Positions 35,401 through 42,961 of a stretch of DNA of 64,000 bases are shown here, piece by piece. The notes beneath the pieces are model-generated. The model worked only from the letters and a program-made list of their open reading frames with translations, searched no databases and was not told the origin of the DNA. Source of the stretch: Bradyrhizobium diazoefficiens (lineage in GTDB: Bacteria; Pseudomonadota; Alphaproteobacteria; Rhizobiales; Xanthobacteraceae); assembly GCF_016616425.1 (NCBI RefSeq), contig NZ_CP067101.1, forward strand, positions 5,642,001 through 5,706,000, in the 5' to 3' direction. Positions within the stretch are counted from its first letter, which is position 1. Each line of letters begins with the position of its first letter. Position numbers and translations under genes: made by a program.

Positions 35401-38400
35401 GCGAGCCCTTGTAGAAGCGCAGGCCGGTTATCGTCCCGTTGACCGATGCGCTGAACTTGACGCCCAGCTCGACCGAGCTTGTGTCGCCTGAATTGGCAAC
35501 GCTCGGCGTGTCGTTGGTGCCGAACAGGCTCTGTGCCGATATCGGATAGCTGACGTTGAGGAAGACCTGGCCCGTTCCACTGGCGCCAGCGGAGTCCGTG
35601 ATCGTGTAAGCGAATTGTGCCGCTCCCGCGTAGTTTGCGGCTGGAGTAAATGTCACCGTCTGGGTCTGGACATTATAGCTGGCGGTGCCATTCGTAGGAT
35701 TGCTGACGCCGCTGATCGAAAATGACAGGCCGGCGGGATCCGTATCATTGGCGAGCAGCGCCGATGCCGGAATATTCAGCACACCATTCTGCGTGACCGT
35801 GAACCCGCTGTCATTGTTGGCCTGCGGCAGCTGGCTCGTATCCTTGAAGATGACATCGACCCAGTAATTGTCACCTTTGGCCATCGAGATGTTGTTCGGG
35901 AAAAGCGGCCCCGTACCGTAAGCATAGACGCCGTTCAGGCCGCTCCCTGTCGCTGTCAACGAGCCGTTGGTGTGTCCTGCATTGTCGAAATAGAAGTCGG
36001 TCGTGGAATAGTGGCCCGTATTCGTGTGATACGAGGCGATGTAGGTCGCTCCGGCCTGTATATGGACCGGCGTGGTGAAATTGACCTGCTGCCAGCCGCT
36101 TCCCGTTTCGTTGGTGAACGTTGCGCTTGCGAGCAGTGTTCCGTTCGTCGTCCAGAGATCGCCGAGATGCGTTCCCGTGTTCTGGGTGCTCTTATAGAAC
36201 CGGATGCCTGTGATATCACCGGAGATGGCGGCAACGAACTTGACTCCCAGCTCCACGGCGGCGCCGTCCGGAGTGTTGACGACCGCCGGCGTGTCCGTGG
36301 GACTGAAGATCGTGAGATTCGACGACGGCGTCACCGTGTAGGCAACGCCCGCGCCTGGAACTTCGAGGTTCAAGCTATCGTCGACGGCTCTGCTCCGGAT
36401 CTTGAACTGTCCCGGCGCGCCTGCGGCGAATGTATAAGTCCAGGTTACATTCGACGCTCCAACGGTGCTGCTGGCCGGATGCCAGGTGCTGCCGCCGTCC
36501 GATGACACTTCAACACCACCGATCACCCCGCCGGCGTCGGTTGCCGTTCCCGTCACCGTGAGAGACTGGCCTTCCACGACGCTCGTGGCGGAGAGATTGG
36601 TGATCGTGGAGGTCGGAGTCGTGTGGTCGGTCGATTGGCCCGCAATCACCAGGCTGGCCTGCAGCGTCGCAGGCTGCACGCCCATGTCTGCGAACAAATT
36701 GACCATGGCCTGCTGGACGTTCCGATCGATCGGCGTCTGCGGGGCTATGTTGTATTGGTCATGATCCGATGAAAGACCCCAGGACCAGAACACGCTGCCG
36801 GCGCTGAAGACAAGGGCGCCACTCACGGGATCGCGAAATTCTACCAGGTTGTGGGTCGCGGTACCGCTCCCCGTCGTATTGCCGTAATCGAGTAGGTATT
36901 TTGTGGTTTGCAGAGTGGTCGACGAGACGTCCACCAGGCCGCTCGGGCGAAAGCCGTTATCCGGTGACGCATCCCATTCATAGCCGAGCAGGTTCGGTGT
37001 CAAGGACGCAGTTTGGCCTTGAGCCGTGCCGGCGATAGGCGCGTTGCGCCAGAGCCTCAACTGCGTCATTCCGTATGGGATATTGATCGTGCCGTAGGAA
37101 TCCCCGTCCACCTGGAAGACCGTGCCGGTCAGTGCGTTAGAGGGAATGCCTGACATGCCTCCAGTGGACGCAAACCGTGCGTCCATGAACGTTCCCGTCG
37201 CCGTCCCTGTCGGATCAATCAATTGGTTAGCATGGGTATCCTTGTACGTGATCAAAGTCCGGTTAGCCGTGTGACTGGCATCAATGCTGGCTGCCAACCT
37301 CGTCTGCCAATACACCTCGTTTCCGCTCAGAAACGTCAGATTGACACCTGCGCGGCCGGCGGCCTGGACGTTGGCAAACTGGCTATCGGTCCAATATTCG
37401 TCGTGCCCCACATCCATATAAATCTGATGATTGAGCAGCAGCGATCCGTTGGTGGCCGCATCGACGCCTGAGATGTAGGAAACGTCGTATCCGTTCTGCT
37501 CAAGCCAGTAGATCGCCGGATACTCTGCCGAGAACACCATGTCGTTGGAAGTGCCCTCGAGCCCACCGTCGCGCGTCGTGATGGGACGATTGTAGCTTAC
37601 GGCGTAAGCGGAGCCGTTCACGCCAGGTCCATTGCCGGTGTAGAGATTGGCGCCGCCCCAAGGGTTATAGGCCTGCCAGGTCTGGTCGGCCGTCTGAAAC
37701 ACGATTGCGCTCTGCGACGCGTCATTGCGGACCACAAAGGGAATTTGAAACACCTGCGTTCCGTCGATGACGTTGGCGATGTACACGCCGGAAACCGCGT
37801 CCGCTGGCACGCTCCACGAATCAGTCACGCTCCAATTGCCGGCATCGACGAGGCCGGTCGAGGTATCCTTCAATGGAGCCGGTTGCACCACGGAGGTCGC
37901 AGCCTGATGTTGCACGGCCGTAATCAGCCTGGCACCGTTACCGCCGTAGTAACCGAGCCGATAGATATCGATATGATAGTTCGGAGCGCCGGTCTGGTTG
38001 TTGATCTTGAATTGGACCGTCCCGCCAACGTTGGTACTTATCGCCGTCGTGAACCCCTGGATTTTCGTCGAGTCCTCACCAGGAGCAATCTGCCAGATGC
38101 TTTTCGATGTACCTTGTTTCTGGTTCTCCAGCACGATGGGGTTCGTTGTCGTCGGATCGGCAATCACGGTGCCGCCCTGGCCGTCGCTAACAAAAGTCCA
38201 GTTCGAATCCATGCCGGAGAACAGCAGGGTGACATTGCCGGCCCCGTTGCTGAAATCGACCGTGCTGATGTTTGAGTTAGGATCGTAATGAACCGACGCC
38301 GACATCGTCGATGTGAAGGCGAAGTCCCTGAGGTCAATAAGATTGCCGGCTGAAAGCGGCCGATCCGGCGACGAACTTCCGATCAGGCCATGGAATTGGG

Positions 38401-39133
38401 CAGAGTGATCGAGTATCAGGGTGCCGACTTCCTTCTCGAACGAGACGGTTATCCCGGAGAATGAACCGTTCGCGAGGGACCCGGAGACCGAGCCTCCGAT
38501 CTCGAGCGCTGATCCGTCCGCGATCGCGAAGGCTCCCGTCCCCCGGACATCACCTTTAAAGTCCGCTGCAGCAACCCCATCGCCGCCGGACGATCCGAGC
38601 TTAATGCTGCCATCGTTTACGGCGTCACCTTGCACGACGAACGACGACTCTTGCCGGAGCGCAATCGTCACGCCCGCATCAACGATCAAACTGCCTACGT
38701 CGACATTGGCTCTGGTTGCGACAACATAGGATCCCGGCGCGTCGATGAAGGTGCCAGACGCGGCGTCCGGAATGCCCGCACTCCAGTTTGCCGCTACATT
38801 CCAATAACCACCGCTTGAACTGATCCAATGCGTCGCATCGGTACGCGAACGCGACGGCGCGACAACAACTCGCAGATCGGAGCCGGAAGGAAGTAGGGAG
38901 CCGAAGCCGTCCGGGCGCGTCAGAGCGCTTGCTGTACTCAGCAGCCGGGCAGCCTCTCTCGGAAATGCCGTCGCAAGAGGCGAGAAAACCTGCCGCGCGC
39001 GCAAATCGCTGCTCCAGGTCGCAGTCCAGAGAGGCGCAGCCCGCAAGAGCAGATCTGTCTGACCGAAATCACTCTCTTCCGAAAGGAGAGGCCTTGCTGC
39101 TCGATAAAAGATGCTCGCCCTTTGGTTTAACAT
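32414..39133 (-). CDS. Giant repeat protein, probable type I-secreted adhesin or matrix enzyme
   Basis: This 2239-residue protein has no Sec signal. Residues about 100-330 form a beta-solenoid-like segment. Residues about 385-830 resemble the C-terminal domain of the N,N-dimethylformamidase large subunit (IDIYRLGYYGG, IYMDVGHDEYWTDSQF, FLSGNEVYW). After an Ig-like stretch come four DUF4082-type domains (about 937-1100, 1201-1354, 1814-1964, 2074-2238) with the recurrent ELGVKF and GTHVADLWSSTGTLLATATF patterns, mixed with cadherin/VCBS-like and putative-Ig units (about 1101-1191, 1358-1811, 1974-2071). No RTX nonapeptides were seen. The ATG at 39133 has GAGGG upstream. Linkage to the HlyB/HlyD-type exporter implies type I export, but the secretion signal is not of the classical RTX type. 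Confidence 0.85.
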   Translation of the reverse strand: MLNQRASIFYRAARPLLSEESDFGQTDLLLRAAPLWTATWSSDLRARQVFSPLATAFPREAARLLSTASALTRPDGFGSLLPSGSDLRVVVAPSRSRTDATHWISSSGGYWNVAANWSAGIPDAASGTFIDAPGSYVVATRANVDVGSLIVDAGVTIALRQESSFVVQGDAVNDGSIKLGSSGGDGVAAADFKGDVRGTGAFAIADGSALEIGGSVSGSLANGSFSGITVSFEKEVGTLILDHSAQFHGLIGSSSPDRPLSAGNLIDLRDFAFTSTMSASVHYDPNSNISTVDFSNGAGNVTLLFSGMDSNWTFVSDGQGGTVIADPTTTNPIVLENQKQGTSKSIWQIAPGEDSTKIQGFTTAISTNVGGTVQFKINNQTGAPNYHIDIYRLGYYGGNGARLITAVQHQAATSVVQPAPLKDTSTGLVDAGNWSVTDSWSVPADAVSGVYIANVIDGTQVFQIPFVVRNDASQSAIVFQTADQTWQAYNPWGGANLYTGNGPGVNGSAYAVSYNRPITTRDGGLEGTSNDMVFSAEYPAIYWLEQNGYDVSYISGVDAATNGSLLLNHQIYMDVGHDEYWTDSQFANVQAAGRAGVNLTFLSGNEVYWQTRLAASIDASHTANRTLITYKDTHANQLIDPTGTATGTFMDARFASTGGMSGIPSNALTGTVFQVDGDSYGTINIPYGMTQLRLWRNAPIAGTAQGQTASLTPNLLGYEWDASPDNGFRPSGLVDVSSTTLQTTKYLLDYGNTTGSGTATHNLVEFRDPVSGALVFSAGSVFWSWGLSSDHDQYNIAPQTPIDRNVQQAMVNLFADMGVQPATLQASLVIAGQSTDHTTPTSTITNLSATSVVEGQSLTVTGTATDAGGVIGGVEVSSDGGSTWHPASSTVGASNVTWTYTFAAGAPGQFKIRSRAVDDSLNLEVPGAGVAYTVTPSSNLTIFSPTDTPAVVNTPDGAAVELGVKFVAAISGDITGIRFYKSTQNTGTHLGDLWTTNGTLLASATFTNETGSGWQQVNFTTPVHIQAGATYIASYHTNTGHYSTTDFYFDNAGHTNGSLTATGSGLNGVYAYGTGPLFPNNISMAKGDNYWVDVIFKDTSQLPQANNDSGFTVTQNGVLNIPASALLANDTDPAGLSFSISGVSNPTNGTASYNVQTQTVTFTPAANYAGAAQFAYTITDSAGASGTGQVFLNVSYPISAQSLFGTNDTPSVANSGDTSSVELGVKFSASVNGTITGLRFYKGSLNTGTHVAHLWSSTGTLLGTATFAGETASGWQQVSFSSPISITAGTTYVASYHTNGNYSDTQNYFTTSISNGQLSAPATGNGVYGYGTGSIFPTSVFKATNYFVDVIFNGSAGTNTPPTAVADTGDATEKGGVNNGTGGSPATGNVLTNDTDPDAGDTKTVTAVSFGSTSGTLGSALNGAHGSLVLNASGAFTYTINETDPTVQALRLATNTLTDVFNYTMRDAAGATSSTTLTITIHGANDAPVLAAQTGNQTATVGSAFSLTLPAGTFTDVDSGDSLSYTATAADGSALPAWLTFNASTRTFSGTPSSADVGTLGVKATATDLGSLAASETFNITVTTTPNTPPTAVADTGDATEKGGVNNGSGGSPATGNVLTNDTDPDAGDTKTVTAVSFGSTSGTLGSALNGTHGNLVLNASGAFTYTVNETDPAVQALRLATNTLTDVFNYTMRDAAGATSSTTLTITIHGANDAPVLAIQTGNQTATVGSAFSLTLPAGTFTDVDSGDSLGYTATAADGSALPAWLTFNASTRTFSGTPTSADVGTLGVKAVATDLGGLAASETFNVTVSTAPTTASLFSNSDTPATLSDPDASQVNLGVRFSSSAAGTITGIKYYKSASDTGTHTASLWSSTGTLLASATFTNETSSGWQTATFGSPVSISAGTAYVASFHSNGHYTDTANYFTTAHSNGPLTAPSSNNGVYTYGTGSLFPTSTFNATNYWVDVVFSSSSGGTNQSPIANNDSGFNATQGVPLSISGASLLANDTDPNGDPLTITGVSGAVNGTVGFSAQNNTVTFTSANNYTGPASFNYTISDGRGGTASASVAVAVHAPSASTTSLFSSNPTPSVVTVNDPNSVELGMKFQASTAGDVMGLRFYKGPSNTGTHVADLWSSTGTLLATATFTNETASGWQQVNFATPVTITAGTTYVASYHTAGNYSDDPNLFASSVTNGPLTAPSSASSGGNGVYAYGSGSLFPTNTFNATSYAVDVLFRPQLAA
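33692..35059. repeat. Tandem pair of about 684-bp repeats inside the giant gene
   Basis: Two near-identical direct copies lie at about 34376-35059 and 33692-34375. Each encodes a VCBS-like unit (about 122 residues, TAVADTGDATEKGG onward) plus a putative Ig domain (about 105 residues, APVLAxQTGNQTATVG onward), 228 codons in all. Few differences are visible, so the duplication is recent or kept uniform by recombination. Boundaries are approximate. Confidence 0.85.
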
Positions 39134-39158
39134 GGCCAGCCCTCGAAATTCAGGACAT

Positions 39159-39187
39159 ATTTAATTTAAAGAAGCGCCACCAGTCAA
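39159..39187 (-). promoter_or_regulatory. Predicted promoter of the giant protein/type I exporter operon
   Basis: On the minus strand, TTGACT (39182-39187) and TTAAAT (39159-39164) are separated by 17 bases, in an AT-rich gap between the rmlA end and the giant gene. Transcription would begin near 39152, leaving a short leader that contains GAGGG before the ATG. The -10 matches consensus at four of six bases. Confidence 0.4.
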
Positions 39188-39215
39188 TTAAATATGACGT
39201 GAATAATAATTTAAC

Positions 39216-40118
39216 TCAGGCGTCGATTGCGCTGCCGGAACGAGCGCCCGCCAGCCGCAGGATCTCACCGAGATACCGGCCGTATCCGCTCTTCTCCAAT
39301 GGTTGAATCAATCCGAGGAGCTGATCTTCGTCGATGAATCCCTGCCGAAACGCGACTTCCTCGAGACAAGCAATCTTCATGCCCTGCCTCTTTTCAAGCG
39401 TCTGCACGAAGGTCCCTGCATCGATAAGCGACTCGACTGTGCCCGTATCCAACCATGCGTATCCCCGTCCCATGCACTCGACATGGAGAGCACCGGCGGC
39501 GAGATAGCGCATTTGCAGATCGGTGATCTCGAGCTCACCCCGGGCCGACGGCTCGACACGGCGGGCATACCGCACAACCCGGTTGTCGAAAAAATAAAGA
39601 CCGGTGATGGCCCAGTTCGATGTCGGCTTCGGCGGCTTCTCCTCGATTCGGAGCGGGCGGCCCGCGCCGTCAAACGTAACGACGCCGTATCGTTCGGGAT
39701 CGCGCACGTGATATGCGAACACTGTTGCACCTTCCTCGCGGCCTGCGGCCTTGGCGAGTAGTTCGCGCAAGCCGTCGCCGAAGAAGATATTGTCTCCGAG
39801 CACCATCGCGACGCGATCGCTCCCGATGAAATCGGCACCTACGATGAACGCTTCCGCAAGCCCGCCGGGGCGGGGTTGTTCCGCATAGCTGAGGCGAATC
39901 CCCCAATGGCTTCCATTCCCAAGCAATCGTTCAAACTGGGAGCGGTCTGCCGGCGTCGTGATGACCAGGATCTCGCGGATTCCCGCCAGCATCAGCGTCG
40001 ATAACGGGTAGTAGATCATCGGCTTGTCGTAGATCGGCAGCAACTGCTTGCTGACCACACGCGTGATCGGATATAGGCGCGTTCCGCTGCCGCCAGCCAG
40101 GACGATTCCCTTCAGCAT
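39216..40118 (-). CDS. rmlA: Glucose-1-phosphate thymidylyltransferase
   Basis: This 300-residue enzyme makes dTDP-glucose from dTTP and glucose-1-phosphate, the first step to dTDP-rhamnose. The signature [13 protein letters not shown] lies at residues 7-19, with [42 protein letters not shown] and the late YAWLDTGT. The length is normal for RmlA. The ATG at 40118 has AAAGGAG upstream. Its first 188 bases lie inside the open frame of rmlD (see that entry), an unusually long overlap. Confidence 0.95.
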   Translation of the reverse strand: MLKGIVLAGGSGTRLYPITRVVSKQLLPIYDKPMIYYPLSTLMLAGIREILVITTPADRSQFERLLGNGSHWGIRLSYAEQPRPGGLAEAFIVGADFIGSDRVAMVLGDNIFFGDGLRELLAKAAGREEGATVFAYHVRDPERYGVVTFDGAGRPLRIEEKPPKPTSNWAITGLYFFDNRVVRYARRVEPSARGELEITDLQMRYLAAGALHVECMGRGYAWLDTGTVESLIDAGTFVQTLEKRQGMKIACLEEVAFRQGFIDEDQLLGLIQPLEKSGYGRYLGEILRLAGARSGSAIDA

Positions 40119-41016
40119 CGGTGTCTCCTTTTCCGACAAGTTGGTCGAGACAGGTTTCGAGAGAGTGACGCCAGGCCGGCAGTCGAATTCCAAACACGCG
40201 TTCCGCCTTGGATGAGTCCAGGCGGGAGTTTAGAGGCCTGCGCGCAGCGCACGGATACTGTTCGGTCGTGATCGCTTCCAGCGTCGGCGGCCGCATCCCA
40301 CGACGGGATAAACCGTCGAAGATTGCCGCTGCAAAGCCGTGCCAGCTCGTTGATCCCTGGCCGGCGAGATGAAATATTCCCGCTGCGGTGCGGCGGTCGT
40401 CGGTGAGCGACTTCTCTGCGATCGTCAGGAGCGCCGCGGCCAGCTCCGCCGCCAACGTCGGGCTTCCGTGCTGGTCGCAAACCACCCTTACGATCGGGCG
40501 CGTTTCGGCTAGCCGTAACATTGTCCGAACGAAGTTGCTGCCTGTCGGGCTGTAGATCCAGGAAGATCTGACGATGGTCGCGAGCGGATGCGCTGCCAAT
40601 ACGGCCGCCTCGCCGGCCAGCTTTGATGCACCGTATGTGTTCAACGGTGCCGGCACGTCGGCCTCGTCGTAGGCCTCACGCTTCGCACCGTCAAAGACAT
40701 AATCGGTCGACAAATGTATAAATGGGATATTTCTCTGCCATGCGATATCCGCCAACGCCGCCGCACCATCGCGGTTGATGCTGAAGGCTCTTCCCATCTC
40801 GGATTCCGCCTGATCCACAGCCGTATAGGCAGCAGCATTGATGATCATGCAGGGGGCGATAGAAGCGATCATCGTGTCGATCCCCCCACGGACCTCCAGG
40901 TCGAGTTCCTCACGTCCGAGGGCGACCACCGGCAAGCCGCTAAGAGCAGCGAGATCATGAAGACAGCTTGCCAGTTGGCCATTTCGACCAGCAATCAGTA
41001 TCGATCGTTCGATCAT
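39931..41016 (-). CDS. rmlD: dTDP-4-dehydrorhamnose reductase, with anomalous C-terminal extension
   Basis: The enzyme reduces dTDP-4-keto-L-rhamnose to dTDP-L-rhamnose with NAD(P)H. It has GRNGQLAS at residues 8-15, [11 protein letters not shown] (about 95), the catalytic YGASK (about 125) and [15 protein letters not shown]. The frame gives 361 residues where relatives have about 290-300. The normal end falls near [13 protein letters not shown], exactly where rmlA begins. After that the frame runs 188 bases into rmlA, giving 60-odd arginine-, proline- and aspartate-rich residues that look like out-of-frame rmlA. A one-base change in the GGAAAAGG run would create a stop overlapping the rmlA start. 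This is either a sequence error, a recent frameshift or a true read-through form. The ATG at 41016 follows GAGG. Confidence 0.88.
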   Translation of the reverse strand: MIERSILIAGRNGQLASCLHDLAALSGLPVVALGREELDLEVRGGIDTMIASIAPCMIINAAAYTAVDQAESEMGRAFSINRDGAAALADIAWQRNIPFIHLSTDYVFDGAKREAYDEADVPAPLNTYGASKLAGEAAVLAAHPLATIVRSSWIYSPTGSNFVRTMLRLAETRPIVRVVCDQHGSPTLAAELAAALLTIAEKSLTDDRRTAAGIFHLAGQGSTSWHGFAAAIFDGLSRRGMRPPTLEAITTEQYPCAARRPLNSRLDSSKAERVFGIRLPAWRHSLETCLDQLVGKGDTDAEGNRPGWRQRNAPISDHACGQQAVAADLRQADDLLPVIDADAGGNPRDPGHHDAGRPLPV

Positions 41017-41024
41017 GGATGACC

Positions 41025-42083
41025 TCAATGTTGGGTGGCTGGGAGGCCAAGACGCGAGCCGTCGTAGATCATGTTGCGAGCCTGTGCCCACCAGCTGCCG
41101 CTGGCGAGATACCATTCCACGGTGTCGACCAGGCCTTGCTCGAAGCTTCGAGCCGGCTGCCATCCGAGCTCCCGGTGAGCTTTGGATGCATCAATCGCGT
41201 ACCGGGCATCGTGTCCTGGGCGGTCCGGCACGAACTTAATCAGCGATCGCCTTGCGGCCGGCCCGGGGTGCAATCGATCAAGCACGTCACAAATCTCGGT
41301 GACGACGTCCAGATTCGACCGTTCGCAATTGCCGCCGAAATTGTATCTCTCTCCGGGCTTGCCATCAAATAGCAGTCTGATCAGGCCTGCTGCGTGATCG
41401 TCGACATAAAGCCAGTCGCGCACATTGCTGCCGTCGCCATACACAGGCAATGACTTGTATTCAATCGCGTTGAGAATCGTCAGCGGAATGAGCTTTTCCG
41501 GGAACTGGAATGGTCCGTAATTGTTCGAACAGTTCGACACGATCACCGGCAAGCCGTAGGTCTTATACCAGGCGAGCGCGAGGTGGTCGGAAGCGGCTTT
41601 GCTTGCCGAATAGGGCGAACTCGGCCGATAAGGGGTATCTTCGCGGAAGAAGCCGCGTGGTCCCAACGAACCGTAGACCTCGTCCGTCGACACGTGAATG
41701 AACTTGAACTGTTTCCGCCGCAGGCTTGAAAGCCCGTCGTAAAATCGCCTGGCTGCTTCCAGTAGGGTATAGGTGCCGACGATGTTGGTACCAATGAACG
41801 TCGCCGAGCCAGTGATCGATCGATCGACATGGCTCTCCGCTGCCAGGTGGATGACTGCGCTTGGCTCCCATTTGTCAAATAGACGAGTGATCGCTTCCTG
41901 ATCGCAGATGTCGTGCTGCTCAAATCGATAACGGCTTGTACCGTCAATGGATACCAGCGAGGCCAAATTGGCCGCATATGTCAATTTGTCGACATTGACG
42001 ACCGAGGCCCCGGCTTCCAGCACCAGTTGTCGACAGACCGCAGATCCGATAAACCCCGCTCCGCCAGTCACCAGGACACGCAT
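41025..42083 (-). CDS. rmlB: dTDP-glucose 4,6-dehydratase
   Basis: This 352-residue extended SDR enzyme makes dTDP-4-keto-6-deoxyglucose. It has [12 protein letters not shown] (residues 7-18), [12 protein letters not shown] (about 80-92), [10 protein letters not shown] (about 131), the catalytic [11 protein letters not shown] (about 158), [14 protein letters not shown] and RDWLYVDDH. The length is typical. The ATG at 42083 follows AGAGGA. It sits 10 bases after rmlC and 8 before rmlD, so the four genes form one operon in the order rmlC, rmlB, rmlD, rmlA. Confidence 0.96.
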   Translation of the reverse strand: MRVLVTGGAGFIGSAVCRQLVLEAGASVVNVDKLTYAANLASLVSIDGTSRYRFEQHDICDQEAITRLFDKWEPSAVIHLAAESHVDRSITGSATFIGTNIVGTYTLLEAARRFYDGLSSLRRKQFKFIHVSTDEVYGSLGPRGFFREDTPYRPSSPYSASKAASDHLALAWYKTYGLPVIVSNCSNNYGPFQFPEKLIPLTILNAIEYKSLPVYGDGSNVRDWLYVDDHAAGLIRLLFDGKPGERYNFGGNCERSNLDVVTEICDVLDRLHPGPAARRSLIKFVPDRPGHDARYAIDASKAHRELGWQPARSFEQGLVDTVEWYLASGSWWAQARNMIYDGSRLGLPATQH

Positions 42084-42093
42084 GCCACGTCCT

Positions 42094-42651
42094 CTATTCA
42101 AACACTGAAGCAAGATGGTCGAGGGTTGGAAGCTCTCGATCTTTCGGTGAAAGCTGGGCCGCCGAGGGGGTCACCGGCCACTCGATCGCCAATTTGGGAT
42201 CCGCCCAATAGACGCCGCCATCGTGGTCCGGAGAATAGACCTCGTCGACCTTATAAAAGACCGTGGTTTGAGGCTCGAGCGTACAGAAGCCGTGAGCGAA
42301 CCCTTTTGGTACGAGCAACTGCTCGTCACTCTCGCTATCCAGTTTGACCGAGACGTGCTTGCCGAAGGTCGGCGACCGGCGCCGAAGATCGACTACGACA
42401 TCAAGGATCGAGCCCCTTAACACGCGGACTAGCTTGGCCTGCGCGAAGGGAGGCCGCTGAAAGTGCAATCCGCGAACCGTTCCGACCCTATCCGAACGGG
42501 ATTGATTGTCCTGGATGAAATCGTAGGAAATTCCGTTTTCGGCAAAGGCAGAGCGGCGAAACGTCTCGCAAAAATAGCCTCGCGTATCGGAAAAGCGCTT
42601 CGATCGGACCATCTTGACATCCGGAATCGCCAAGCTTCGCACTTCCAGCAT
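42094..42651 (-). CDS. rmlC: dTDP-4-dehydrorhamnose 3,5-epimerase
   Basis: This 185-residue cupin enzyme epimerises C3 and C5 of dTDP-4-keto-6-deoxyglucose. Motifs are complete: [29 protein letters not shown] with the catalytic His, [31 protein letters not shown], and Tyr in [11 protein letters not shown]. The ATG at 42651 with AGGAGA upstream is chosen over an upstream in-frame start, which would add 21 atypical residues. It is the first gene of the rml operon, divergent from wzc. Confidence 0.96.
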   Translation of the reverse strand: MLEVRSLAIPDVKMVRSKRFSDTRGYFCETFRRSAFAENGISYDFIQDNQSRSDRVGTVRGLHFQRPPFAQAKLVRVLRGSILDVVVDLRRRSPTFGKHVSVKLDSESDEQLLVPKGFAHGFCTLEPQTTVFYKVDEVYSPDHDGGVYWADPKLAIEWPVTPSAAQLSPKDRELPTLDHLASVFE

Positions 42652-42961
42652 GACCGCACTCTCCTGCGCATACACGCAGCGCTGTCGCCCGGACGGTCGG
42701 CCTGATCTCCCCAATGCCCGCCAAATCGAGCAGCGCAGCGAAGCAGTTCCGCTTCGCGCTCTGTTCGCGACAATACCGGGGGTTAATTGGACAGCGCGCC
42801 TTCCGCGATCTAATTATTTATTCCGAGATTAATGCTCCAGTTCTATTTAATTGGCAATACAAAATTTATCATATATATTCTTTTAAATATGGCCGCGGGG
42901 TCGAATATCGCCTGCGGTATCCTGCTCCCGCGCGATTGTCGATAGTCGAGAGAATTGTCCG
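42652..42961. promoter_or_regulatory. AT-rich divergent intergenic region between rmlC and wzc-like gene
   Basis: The 310-bp gap holds no gene. The part at 42810-42895 is strongly AT-rich (TTTATTCC, TTTAATTGGC, ATCATATATATTC, TTTTAAATATG), while 42652-42790 is GC-rich. Promoters for the rml operon and the wzc operon should lie here; no pair with good spacing stood out. Confidence 0.5.
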
